This document shows, in pieces, positions 12,015 to 19,373 of a stretch of 24,917 nucleotides of DNA (its first letter is position 1; the number at the start of each line of letters is the position of its first letter). The notes beneath the pieces were generated by a model. The model ran no database searches and was not told where the DNA came from. It was given only the letters and a program-made list of their open reading frames with translations. Source of the stretch: a virus. The position numbers were made by a program, and so were the translations under genes. Location of the stretch: positions 1 through 24,917 of IMG/VR virus record IMGVR_UViG_3300025778_000076. The stretch is one strand, 5' to 3'.

Positions 12015-12395
12015 CTATGGGACGATCAGGACTTCCTGAGTTGCAGGAGCCGTGTAGTGCTCGATGGCACGCTTGGCGTAGCGGTAAGCCGTAGGCTCAC
12101 TGATGCCAAACGCCTTCGCCAACGGAGCGATGCGCTGCCCAGCGACAACACTTTGGTTGAAGGCATCGAGCCGTGCGCCGGTCAAAGCCCGGTAGGGACG
12201 ACGCTTGCGGCTCACCTTGCGGGCACGGGGAACAACCGCCTTCGGCACAACCGCTGCCGTGGGTTTCGTGTTTGCGCTCGGAGCGGTGAGTCCTTGCAGG
12301 ACGGTGGCAACCAACTTCGTTGCCTGCGCCTTGTCGCCGTTCAGCAGGACGATGATGGCTTCGCTCATTTGCGATGCGAGAGTTTCGGTAGTCAT
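12015..12395 (-). CDS. Helix-turn-helix DNA-binding protein
   Basis: 126 residues. The start (MTTETLASQMSEAIIVLLNG) is fixed by the ribosome binding site GAGGAGGTGATTTC. A basic Pro/Ala linker leads to a C-terminal HTH: YRALTGARLDAFNQSVVAGQ then RIAPLAKAFGISEPTAYRYA. Homeodomain-like HTHs of this type occur in recombinases and phage regulators; no catalytic domain is present. It is the last gene of the amidoligase operon and could regulate it. Confidence 0.75.
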   Translation of the reverse strand: MTTETLASQMSEAIIVLLNGDKAQATKLVATVLQGLTAPSANTKPTAAVVPKAVVPRARKVSRKRRPYRALTGARLDAFNQSVVAGQRIAPLAKAFGISEPTAYRYAKRAIEHYTAPATQEVLIVP

Positions 12396-12433
12396 AGAAA
12401 TCACCTCCTCATGACTGGTCGCTTGTAGATAGG

Positions 12434-12763
12434 TCATTCGACACCGTTCCATGCGGCGGAGAAATCCCACGCTTCTTGGAGCACGTCGTTCGGCTTTTGT
12501 CCGGTGACGGAGAGTTCGATGATGCCGTATTCCGCCAACTTGGCGAGGAACACCTCGTCCTCCATGTCGTCGTTGAGCAGAACCCGATACTGCATGAACA
12601 GCCGATAAGCGATGCCACGCTTCGGGTGCTTGTGATCCATTGGGTTGTGTGACCGCTCGCCGATGGTGGCGAGAATGTCGAAGGCGGAGGGAGCGGTAAA
12701 GGTTTCGCCGCCCCACACCACCGTCCAAAGAGCCTTGGGTGGATACATGACGGGGACATTCAT
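12434..12763 (-). CDS. Hypothetical protein in the amidoligase operon
   Basis: 109 residues, start MNVPVMYPPKALWTVVWGGE with AAGGAG upstream and ATGA overlap with the glutamine amidotransferase. Mixed alpha/beta, with FTAPSAFDILATIGERSHNP and YRLFMQYRVLLNDDMEDEVF; no family recognised. Tight coupling suggests a role with the two enzymes upstream, perhaps as a partner or substrate adaptor (inference from context). Confidence 0.7.
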   Translation of the reverse strand: MNVPVMYPPKALWTVVWGGETFTAPSAFDILATIGERSHNPMDHKHPKRGIAYRLFMQYRVLLNDDMEDEVFLAKLAEYGIIELSVTGQKPNDVLQEAWDFSAAWNGVE

Positions 12764-13494
12764 GATGCGATCTCCTTCTTGCTCTGACCGATCTCGAAGC
12801 AGTCGGCGATATCGCCGTTGCGGATACGGAGGTAGGTCATCGGCTCGACTTCTTCGACCCACGACAGTTCCACGCCCGACCGCTGCGTGCCCTGCACGAG
12901 CAGAGGCATGGTGGAGGCGAACACGATGGAACCCTTCGCCGTTGCGCCGAGCACGAGCGGGCTGCCGTCCACACGAGCGAGGTGCAGGTCACGCTTGTCT
13001 CGTGCGTCCAGCCACGCCAGCGCAGCACGACCTTGGAGCGAGCGCAGCACATCGGCAGGGTGGTAAACGGTTTGGTCGATCAGGGCGAAGGCTGCTTCGC
13101 TGTCCACCTCAGCACGACGCTGCGCTCCGAGGTGCGAGAACACCGCATCGTCGTTGCTCAGAACGCCGTTGTGCACGCCCACGATCTTGCCGCTGACGAT
13201 GGGGTGGTTGTTGCCGTTGTTCTGCGGCGAACCCTGCGTAGCCCAACGGGTGTGCAGGACAGCACGCCGAGTGGACTTCGGCATGGACTTCAGATACGGC
13301 TCGAACAGCCGAGAGGGAACGGGAGCCTTGCTCACATGGATACCCGCTACCTTTGTCTCTTTGTCGATCTGCACCCACGCTGCTCCGGTGGCATCACGGC
13401 CACGAGAAGCGATCTCATTGAGAAGGGACATGGACAACTTCCGTGCGTCCAACTTCTCATCTTGGTTCAAACAAAATCCTGCGATGCCACACAT
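12760..13494 (-). CDS. Class II glutamine amidotransferase
   Basis: 244 residues starting MCGIAGFC; after Met removal Cys2 is the N-terminal nucleophile. Further GAT-II signatures: IASRGRDATGAAWV, HTRWATQGSPQNNGNNHP, IVGVHNGVLSND and DSEAAFALID. The protein is essentially one Ntn-hydrolase domain with no fused synthase, so it releases ammonia from glutamine for a separate partner. The adjacent amidoligase is the obvious candidate. Ribosome binding site AAAGGA; promoter in the intergenic region at 13529-13557. Confidence 0.92.
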   Translation of the reverse strand: MCGIAGFCLNQDEKLDARKLSMSLLNEIASRGRDATGAAWVQIDKETKVAGIHVSKAPVPSRLFEPYLKSMPKSTRRAVLHTRWATQGSPQNNGNNHPIVSGKIVGVHNGVLSNDDAVFSHLGAQRRAEVDSEAAFALIDQTVYHPADVLRSLQGRAALAWLDARDKRDLHLARVDGSPLVLGATAKGSIVFASTMPLLVQGTQRSGVELSWVEEVEPMTYLRIRNGDIADCFEIGQSKKEIAS

Positions 13495-13528
13495 GGATTT
13501 TTCCTTTCGGTTTGGGGTCGGTTGCTAT

Positions 13529-13557
13529 AGGATACTACAGTTCCCACCCCCTCGCAA
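13529..13557 (-). promoter_or_regulatory. Promoter for the glutamine amidotransferase gene
   Basis: Reading the - strand: TTGCGA (13552-13557), 17-nt spacer, TATCCT (13529-13534). The -35 overlaps the loop of the amidoligase terminator, so the downstream genes can be made independently of the amidoligase. Confidence 0.55.
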
Positions 13558-13574
13558 GTTGAGAGGGTGGGAAC
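13540..13574 (-). terminator. Hairpin after the amidoligase gene
   Basis: GTTCCCACCCCCTC (13540-13553) pairs with 13561-13574 over 14 bp with one mismatch and a 7-nt loop, 8 nt after the amidoligase stop. A terminator or attenuator between amidoligase and GAT-II. Confidence 0.7.
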
Positions 13575-13581
13575 CTTACTG

Positions 13582-14619
13582 CTAGTTCGCTGCTGCGAAC
13601 CGTGCTGCTCGCTGCGAGAGGAACTGACGGCTCTCACTGTCGAGGTCAAGCCCACCGAGCAACTCGTCAATGTTGGCGTAAGCCGTCTGGTTGCCGGCGA
13701 TGCCAGCCTCGACGATGGCGAGCACGAAGCAAATCCACTGAACAGCCTTCTTGCCGTTGAGCGTGCCTTGGTGCTGACGGAACTCAATGGTTCCGTATCG
13801 GGCGTAAGCGTTGAGGTTGATCGTGCGGTACTTCTCACGGTGCTGCGTCGCCCGACGGATAGCGTGACGAGTGACCGCCTGACGGATTTCCTCGAACGCT
13901 CCACCGGCGATGCGCTGGTTCGTGGTCGGGACGATCTCCCGAGCGTAGAAGGCGTTGCGACGGCTCGGCGGAACCAACCCGTTGATGATGGCTTGGTTCA
14001 TGGCGTAGAGGTCGAAGATGCTCATGATCTGAGCACCGGTCAAACCGTCCATGCCAACGTGCAAGTGGAAGCCACACTGCATATCCACATGACCACCTGC
14101 GCCCATGATGGCGGTGAGTGCGGTCATGACCGCCTGCAAGCCATCCTGACCACGGAGGATCGGGCTGACCAACTCGCAGCCGGAAGCCACCGAAGCATCG
14201 GGCACGATCTTCCACATGGTCGAAACATCGTGGCGGTAGTGGGTCGCTGACTCCACATCCACCCCTGCGTCACGAAGCGTGCGGATAGCACTCTGCATGG
14301 ACAAGCCCTTGAACTCGAACTCACAACCGAAGGTGCGGTTAGAGGGGATCGAGGGAACGCCGCTGACCGTGGCAACCGGAGCGACCGATGCGACCGATGC
14401 GACCGCCTGCGTCACCTGACCCTGACGGCTGCGAGCGGCACGGCAGGCTTCCGATGCGCCCTGTGCTGCACGGTAGCCCAGTCGCTGTGCGATGGTGGCG
14501 TAGGAGTATCCGGCTTCACGGAGGGCAAGCGCCCTGTCTTGACGAGCGTGCGTCGCCGAGGTGTTCCGAGCGGAGATGCGGCTCGGGCGGTACTGCGCTG
14601 GGCGGTTCGTTGCGGGCAT
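13582..14619 (-). CDS. Amidoligase (COOH-NH2 ligase) with N-terminal HTH
   Basis: 345 residues from the ATG at 14619 (ribosome binding site GGGAGAAC). N-terminal HTH-like segment (DRALALREAGYSYATIAQRL). The catalytic domain has the Amidoligase_2 signatures: FGCEFEFKG (metal-binding E-x-E), CGFHLHVGMDGLTGAQ (H-x-H-V) and RTINLNAYARYGTIEFRQHQ with GTLNG. This glutamine-synthetase-like fold makes amide bonds with ATP. Beside a free GAT-II it would use glutamine-derived ammonia or amino compounds to modify a peptide, the cell wall or a small molecule. The HTH fusion is unusual and could place the enzyme on DNA or act in regulation. Confidence 0.88.
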   Translation of the reverse strand: MPATNRPAQYRPSRISARNTSATHARQDRALALREAGYSYATIAQRLGYRAAQGASEACRAARSRQGQVTQAVASVASVAPVATVSGVPSIPSNRTFGCEFEFKGLSMQSAIRTLRDAGVDVESATHYRHDVSTMWKIVPDASVASGCELVSPILRGQDGLQAVMTALTAIMGAGGHVDMQCGFHLHVGMDGLTGAQIMSIFDLYAMNQAIINGLVPPSRRNAFYAREIVPTTNQRIAGGAFEEIRQAVTRHAIRRATQHREKYRTINLNAYARYGTIEFRQHQGTLNGKKAVQWICFVLAIVEAGIAGNQTAYANIDELLGGLDLDSESRQFLSQRAARFAAAN

Positions 14620-14661
14620 CTTGTTCTCCCTGTCCGTATCGGCCTTGTTGCCGACAAACAA

Positions 14662-14690
14662 ACTGTAGCAGGGTTGAGTAGTGCGTGCAA
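14662..14690 (-). promoter_or_regulatory. Promoter of the amidoligase operon
   Basis: On the - strand: TTGCAC (14685-14690), 17-nt spacer, extended -10 TGC-TACAGT (hexamer 14662-14667), then a leader of about 36 nt with a ribosome binding site. The spacer shares CTACTCAAC and the following TGCTA with the promoter of the GGCT-like gene at 24684-24713. Confidence 0.75.
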
Positions 14691-14800
14691 GTCATTTGGA
14701 AACCCTTGCAAATAAAGGGCTTTACGCTTTCTCTGCAACAAGCCATGAGAAAGCCATCGAGAGTTGCCAACGGCGATCCTCATGCGCCCACTCAAAAGAC

Positions 14801-14887
14801 TTGACGCTATCTGTCTAGTGTGATACAAGCCGCCGGACAGAAAATCCCTCACTATGATTTGACGACTAAACCGTAGTTGTGTATCAT
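14801..14887 (+). promoter_or_regulatory. Tandem promoters for the gene at 14930
   Basis: Upstream copy TTGACG (14801-14806), 17-nt spacer, TACAAG (14824-14829). Downstream copy TTGACG (14859-14864), 17-nt spacer, TATCAT (14882-14887). Same -35 in both. The region 14691-14800 holds only a weak hairpin and no gene that I can see. Confidence 0.6.
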
Positions 14888-14929
14888 GGCGAAGCAGTGC
14901 AGCGACCACCTACTACACGGGAGAGAGAC

Positions 14930-15133
14930 ATGGCTTACACAGGCGAGGAAGCAACTGCCCTAGAAAAGGCATCGGCGTATCTTGCCGATATTGCTTGGCC
15001 GGAGGGTTCGAGCGAAGTTCAGTGCGAAGCAGCGATGGTGCTGTCGGTGGAACTCGGACGGCTCGCCCGTTCGCTCCCTGCCACGCTCGTCCTCGGTGAG
15101 GATCACAGCGAGAAGGTGGAGGTGGTGCTGTGA
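14930..15133 (+). CDS. Hypothetical protein
   Basis: 67 residues from the ATG at 14930 with GAGAGAG upstream. Helical, MAYTGEEATALEKASAYLAD then AAMVLSVELGRLARSLPATL, with an acidic end. First gene after the tandem promoters; ends in GTGA with the membrane protein. No family recognised. Confidence 0.65.
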   Translation: MAYTGEEATALEKASAYLADIAWPEGSSEVQCEAAMVLSVELGRLARSLPATLVLGEDHSEKVEVVL

Positions 15134-15384
15134 CGAAGGCAAAGCATGGTCGCAAGCGTCGGCTCCGTTGGAAGCCGTGGGCGAAGTGGGTTCACCTCGG
15201 AGCCTTCACTTGGGCAGCAGCCTTCGTGTCGTTCCGAGCGGACAGACTAAACGCTCGCACCTTCGATGGTCAGTTGTTCCTCAGTGCTATGTGGACGGTC
15301 ATCATCTACGCCGTCCTCACGCTGGTTCTCGGGTTCCTGATCTCGACGAGCGAGAAGCATCCGAGCGGAGACTACGAGGGCTGA
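15130..15384 (+). CDS. Two-helix membrane protein
   Basis: 84 residues, GTG in GTGA overlap. A strongly basic N-terminus (KAKHGRKRRLRWKPWAKW) is followed by two hydrophobic segments, HLGAFTWAAAFVSF and LSAMWTVIIYAVLTLVLGFL, so both ends are probably cytoplasmic. The size would allow a holin-like role, but no lysin is in this window and the position does not support the idea. It ends 13 nt inside the convergent glycosyltransferase gene. Confidence 0.65.
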   Translation: MTKAKHGRKRRLRWKPWAKWVHLGAFTWAAAFVSFRADRLNARTFDGQLFLSAMWTVIIYAVLTLVLGFLISTSEKHPSGDYEG

Positions 15385-16511
15385 GCGACCGGCGGCTGAG
15401 GCTGCTGCGGAACGATCCCGTTCTTCGCATCGAGGAACATCGTCAGGTTCATGAATAGGCGGCTGCGTTCGGGGCACTGTAGGCGAAGTGCCTCGTTCGT
15501 CGCTGCGATGGCATCGTCGAGCATACCGAGGTTGCCGTAGCATACGGCGAGCCGGTCATGAGGGAGCCAAGTGTAGCACGTTTCCAAAACGAAACCCTCG
15601 ATGGGTCGCACCATGCCGACGCACGCCTTGTAGAACGCCATCGCAGATCGCCAGTTCTGCTTCTCGTAGGCGAGGTCGCCGAGAGCCATGAACGCTTCGG
15701 CACGGCTCGCATCAAATCGGAGCGCACGAAAATACGCATCGCACGACGCTTCCTCCGAACCGAGTTGGCGGTGGCAGTTGCCGAGCGAGATCAGGCTGTC
15801 GTAATGCTCCCATGAAAAATAGTTCATGTTGAGGAAGTGGTCGTAGGCTTCCACCGCTTCAGCCCACCGCTTGTGGTCACGCAGTTCGTTGGCGTAGTAG
15901 TAGGCGGTGCGGGTCGTGGTGTCGCCCTCGTCGAGGAGCCGCCGCAAAATCTTGATGTTGCGCTCCGTCGGTGCGTTGTTCAGTGCGAGCGGGTCGTCCA
16001 CCCATGCGTCCTGCCAGAGCATTGCGTTTTGGTTCGAGAAATCGAGATACTCGTGAACCGCCCCGATCCACTGCGTCCCCGTCGCCTTGCGAAACACACG
16101 GGGCGTGTTGAACTTGAACACCACGGCTCCGTCGTCGGTGATGCCTCGGTTGATGTTGCACCACACGAAGTCCACCTTCTCGACCGTCTTGGCGAGGTGG
16201 TCTTTGAGCGAGAGGAAGCCAGAGGAAGCCTTGGGCGGGATAATGTCGCCACAGTCGAGCCAGATGATCCACTTGCCCCGGCAGTGTTTGATGGCCTCGT
16301 TGCGGGCTGCCGAAAAATCGTCGATCCACTCAAAGTGAAATACCCGTGCCCCATGCGCCTTGGCGATGGCAACCGTATCGTCGGTGGAACCGGTGTCCAC
16401 CACCACGAGTTCGTCGCAGAACACCTTTGCGCTTTCGAGCGTCTGAGCGATGTGCTCAGCCCCGTTCTTGACGATCACGCTCAGCGACCAGTTGATCGGT
16501 CCGTTCCCCAT
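15372..16511 (-). CDS. Family 2 glycosyltransferase with probable TPR C-terminus
   Basis: 379 residues, ribosome binding site AGGAGAGG. GT-A fold: LSVIVKNGAEHIAQTLESAK, LVVVDTGSTDDTVAIAKAHG and FHFEWIDDFSAARNEAIKHC, then IIWLDCGDIIPP where the usual D-x-D metal site reads D-C-G-D. The acceptor part contains RVFRKATGTQWIGAVHEYLD. From about residue 205 the protein is helical repeats like TPRs (EASCDAYFRALRFDASRAEA, AFMALGDLAYEKQNWRSAMA). This architecture occurs in bacterial and phage glycosyltransferases acting on proteins or cell-surface glycans. It forms an operon with the two methyltransferase genes; the acceptor could also be modified DNA, but nothing proves it. Confidence 0.87.
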   Translation of the reverse strand: MGNGPINWSLSVIVKNGAEHIAQTLESAKVFCDELVVVDTGSTDDTVAIAKAHGARVFHFEWIDDFSAARNEAIKHCRGKWIIWLDCGDIIPPKASSGFLSLKDHLAKTVEKVDFVWCNINRGITDDGAVVFKFNTPRVFRKATGTQWIGAVHEYLDFSNQNAMLWQDAWVDDPLALNNAPTERNIKILRRLLDEGDTTTRTAYYYANELRDHKRWAEAVEAYDHFLNMNYFSWEHYDSLISLGNCHRQLGSEEASCDAYFRALRFDASRAEAFMALGDLAYEKQNWRSAMAFYKACVGMVRPIEGFVLETCYTWLPHDRLAVCYGNLGMLDDAIAATNEALRLQCPERSRLFMNLTMFLDAKNGIVPQQPQPPVAQPS

Positions 16512-16525
16512 AGTGAAATCCTCTC

Positions 16526-18025
16526 CTAAAAAAGTGTCGGTGCGTCAGGTGTGATGGCTTCGACTTGCTTAGCGTACTCTTTTTCAGCCCACGCCGTCCG
16601 AGCCTTGATGATCGGCCAGTAATCCTCAGTCATCTCGCAGCCAATCCATTCAAAGCCTTCCATGATGGCAGCGCAGGCAGTTGTGCCACTACCGAGGAAC
16701 GGGTCAAGGATTGTGCCACCGGGAGGCGTGACCATCTTGACGAGGTAGCGCATGAGGGCGATGGGCTTGACGGTTGGGTGGATGTTGGCGGTGACTTTGG
16801 AACGGGTCTTGTACGGCACTTGCATAGCGTCTTGCCCCTCGTCACGCCCTGTCAGCATTTGTTCAGGCAACCCTTCCAACCCTGCGTTGCGCTCGGACTT
16901 ACTGGCCTTAGCGCAGTAGAAGTAACGGGCTGCGGAGCCACCATCGGCATAACCGTCAATGGCATTCTTGACGCCAGATAGACCAACGCTATTAGTGCTT
17001 GCGCCACCTTTGCGATGACCTGACTTTGAGCCGTTGCCAGTGCTTGCCGTTATCGGAAACCCCTCCAGCACTTCCTCACTACCGTCGTGGATGACGTTGG
17101 CAGGCCAGCGACCTTGAGTGCTTGCCACAAATCCGTCGCCTTCGTAGCCATTCACAAAGCCGGAAGTAGCCTTGGCTCCACCGCCGAATCCATCAGCCTC
17201 ACCAACTCGTGAAGCGTCAATGTTCAGCGCACCCGTTCCCCACTCCAGCACGTTCGAGGCAACTGTTCCGGTAAGGGGCTTACGAGCAACGACGATTGGT
17301 TCGTGAGCAGGTTTGAGTGCCGTTCCCCAGCCCTGCCATTGTTGAGCCTCGGGAGTGGCTGGTGCGGTGATTGGAACTATTTTGTTGGCATTAGCATTGT
17401 CGCCTTCTGCTTGGCGCATACCAAATGTTTCACCGGAACCCATACCGGCTTCTTTGTAGCCCACTATTTCACGCTTTGCTTCCGCTAGGTCGGCGTATGG
17501 CAAATCAAGAAAATCACGCAAAACGTTGAACTGTTCTGGTGAAATAGATTGGGCGTGCGAAGCCTTGTTGTAAAGCCAGCCCGTTGTTTTGCCGTTTTTT
17601 GACGGGAACAAATCGGTTAGTTGTTTCTTGGTAATACCCTTTTCCTCTGCCACCTTTAGGCAAAGGTCAATGAACCACCCAATGTTTTCACCACCTTGCT
17701 TGTCTATTGCCTTACTCACGTCCAGCGACTTCGGGAAGCCCGACCCGTAGAGCCACATAATCTGGTCACGAACCTCAAAGCCAGCATCTTCGACAGCGCA
17801 GGCAAGGCGGTGATACGTGCGAGAACCACCGAAGGCAAGCAGGTGTCCACCCGGCTTCAGCACACGCAGGCACTCGGTCCACAGTTGCACCGAGTAAGCA
17901 ATACCGGAGTTGTCCCACGCTTTGCCCATAAAGCCAAGTTCGTAGGGCGGATCGGTAACGATGGAGTCCACCGAGTTGTCTGGCATCTCAGCCACAAGTT
18001 CTAAACAGTTGCCACGAAGCAGCAT
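16526..18025 (-). CDS. DNA methyltransferase, beta-class (N4-cytosine or N6-adenine)
   Basis: 499 residues. Motif IV comes first (DSIVTDPPYELGFMGKAWDN, DPPY at residues 25-28), then LRVLKPGGHLLAFGGSRTYH and FEVRDQIMWLYGSGFPK, a long variable region, and motif I near the end (GGTILDPFLGSGTTACAAIM) after HPTVKPIALMRYLVKMVTPP. The order IV before I defines the beta class. The central part carries one copy of a module, RKPLTGTVASNVLEWGTGAL ... GRWPANVIHDGSEEVLEGFP ... GGSAARYF, that also occurs twice in the next protein. Start shares a base with the paralogue's stop (TAATG). Likely protects phage DNA; target unknown. Confidence 0.9.
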   Translation of the reverse strand: MLLRGNCLELVAEMPDNSVDSIVTDPPYELGFMGKAWDNSGIAYSVQLWTECLRVLKPGGHLLAFGGSRTYHRLACAVEDAGFEVRDQIMWLYGSGFPKSLDVSKAIDKQGGENIGWFIDLCLKVAEEKGITKKQLTDLFPSKNGKTTGWLYNKASHAQSISPEQFNVLRDFLDLPYADLAEAKREIVGYKEAGMGSGETFGMRQAEGDNANANKIVPITAPATPEAQQWQGWGTALKPAHEPIVVARKPLTGTVASNVLEWGTGALNIDASRVGEADGFGGGAKATSGFVNGYEGDGFVASTQGRWPANVIHDGSEEVLEGFPITASTGNGSKSGHRKGGASTNSVGLSGVKNAIDGYADGGSAARYFYCAKASKSERNAGLEGLPEQMLTGRDEGQDAMQVPYKTRSKVTANIHPTVKPIALMRYLVKMVTPPGGTILDPFLGSGTTACAAIMEGFEWIGCEMTEDYWPIIKARTAWAEKEYAKQVEAITPDAPTLF

Positions 18026-19317
18026 TACTTGTCTCCTGCCTTAGTCATACCCTCTGCTGAAATCGCTTCAGCGATGGTTGGATTGTCGAATGGGTCGAGA
18101 ACTACGCCGCCGAGTGGGGTAATCAGTTTCACGAGGTAGCGGAATAGTGAAATCGGCTTTGGGGCGGTGGCGAAAAATCGTGCGGCTGAGCCGCTACCAC
18201 CATAACCGCCCGACCTTTCATGGACACCGACACCAAACATGCCTACTGCGCTGCTTTTTCCCGCTACTCCGTATTTACTGACGGGGAACCCTGCCAGCAC
18301 TTCCTCACTACCGTCGTGGATGACGTTGGCAGGCCAGCGACCAAGTTCGTGCTTCTGCGAACGGTATTCTGGGTTCATGGAGCCGTTGAAATACCGACCT
18401 TCGTGGTCAACGGTGGCGTTCGATGTTCCCCAAACTCCGTCCATGTTCCCTGCAACCCTTGACCCGTCAATGTTGATCCCGCCGACCCCGTATTCCAAAA
18501 CATTTGCCGCCACGGTGCCGTCGAGGGGCTTTCTCCCGAGGACAATGGACAGGTGCGCTATTTCGTCCTCCGTGTAAGGGAGTTGCTGAAAAAATCGTGC
18601 TGCGGAGCCAGAACCGCCAAACCCGCCCCATTTTTCGTGACTACCTACATCGAACATGCCGACACCTGCGTTGCGCCGACCCGCCACCCCGTCTTTGCTC
18701 GATGGAAAATCCAAAGCAGGGCAACCTTCGGCGCACTCGTAAATCGGCGAGGAAACTACTTGCCCCGTCCATCCATCGTGCTCGTATCCATTGACGAAAC
18801 CCGATGTTGCCTTCGAGCCGCCGCCAAAACTGTCTGGGGCTTGTCCGATAATCCTGCACTCAGGGAGGTGGGAGATCATCACATTGGCAGGCCACCTTCC
18901 GGTGACGGTTGCCGAGCCAGACTTCTTGTTCTTGCCGCCGCCGGTGGTTTCAAAGTTGCCGGAGGTCATCGTGAGGTCATAGGTGCGTTCCTCCGCCCCG
19001 ACCCTCGAAGCGTCAATATTCATCGCCCCAACCCCGTATTTCAGCACATTGGACGCAACGGTTCCCTCTAGGGGCTTGCGAGCCAATACTGCGGAGTTGT
19101 GACGCTTGTGGAGCCAGATCAGTTGGTCACGAACCTCGAAACCGGCATCTTCGATGGCTACGGCGACACGGTGATACTGCCTCGGCTCGGAAATGGCGAT
19201 TACATGGCCGCCCGGCTTTAGGACACGGAGGCACTCAACCCACAACTCGATCCCGATGCCCTCTAGCGGCATTTCAGCGATGACGCTATCCACGCTGCAC
19301 TCGGGGAGTTGGTTCAC
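18025..19317 (-). CDS. Degenerate methyltransferase paralogue (pseudoenzyme)
   Basis: 430 residues, GTG start. It aligns with the methylase at 16526 across LRVLKPGGHVIAISEPRQYH, AIEDAGFEVRDQLIWL and SLFRYLVKLITPLGGVVLDP, but both key motifs are lost: DPPY reads EMPL (VDSVIAEMPLEGIG) and motif I reads DPFDNPTIAEAIS instead of DPF-x-GSGTT. The last ~30 residues of the active enzyme are missing. The central module is present twice (RKPLEGTVASNVLKYGVGAM and RKPLDGTVAANVLEYGVGGI). The frame is intact over 430 codons, so it is kept by selection, perhaps as a DNA-recognition or regulatory subunit. Confidence 0.85.
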   Translation of the reverse strand: MNQLPECSVDSVIAEMPLEGIGIELWVECLRVLKPGGHVIAISEPRQYHRVAVAIEDAGFEVRDQLIWLHKRHNSAVLARKPLEGTVASNVLKYGVGAMNIDASRVGAEERTYDLTMTSGNFETTGGGKNKKSGSATVTGRWPANVMISHLPECRIIGQAPDSFGGGSKATSGFVNGYEHDGWTGQVVSSPIYECAEGCPALDFPSSKDGVAGRRNAGVGMFDVGSHEKWGGFGGSGSAARFFQQLPYTEDEIAHLSIVLGRKPLDGTVAANVLEYGVGGINIDGSRVAGNMDGVWGTSNATVDHEGRYFNGSMNPEYRSQKHELGRWPANVIHDGSEEVLAGFPVSKYGVAGKSSAVGMFGVGVHERSGGYGGSGSAARFFATAPKPISLFRYLVKLITPLGGVVLDPFDNPTIAEAISAEGMTKAGDK

Positions 19318-19373
19318 GATCCAAAACTTTACAGTATTTCACTTATCGCCGCAGGGAGGGCTATGCTGTCCCA
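19318..19373. promoter_or_regulatory. Back-to-back leaderless promoters
   Basis: On -, TAAAGT (19326-19331) lies 8 nt before the GTG at 19317. On +, TATGCT (19362-19367) lies 6 nt before the ATG at 19374. Neither start has a convincing ribosome binding site. An ATTTCAC word sits between them (about 19336). Confidence 0.5.

Noticed and set aside
13567-14250. 227-codon + frame inside the amidoligase region
   Set aside because: The amidoligase on - has clear catalytic motifs; the + frame has none.
15130-15384. Holin
   Set aside because: Two helices fit, but there is no endolysin nearby and the gene is paired with an unrelated hypothetical.
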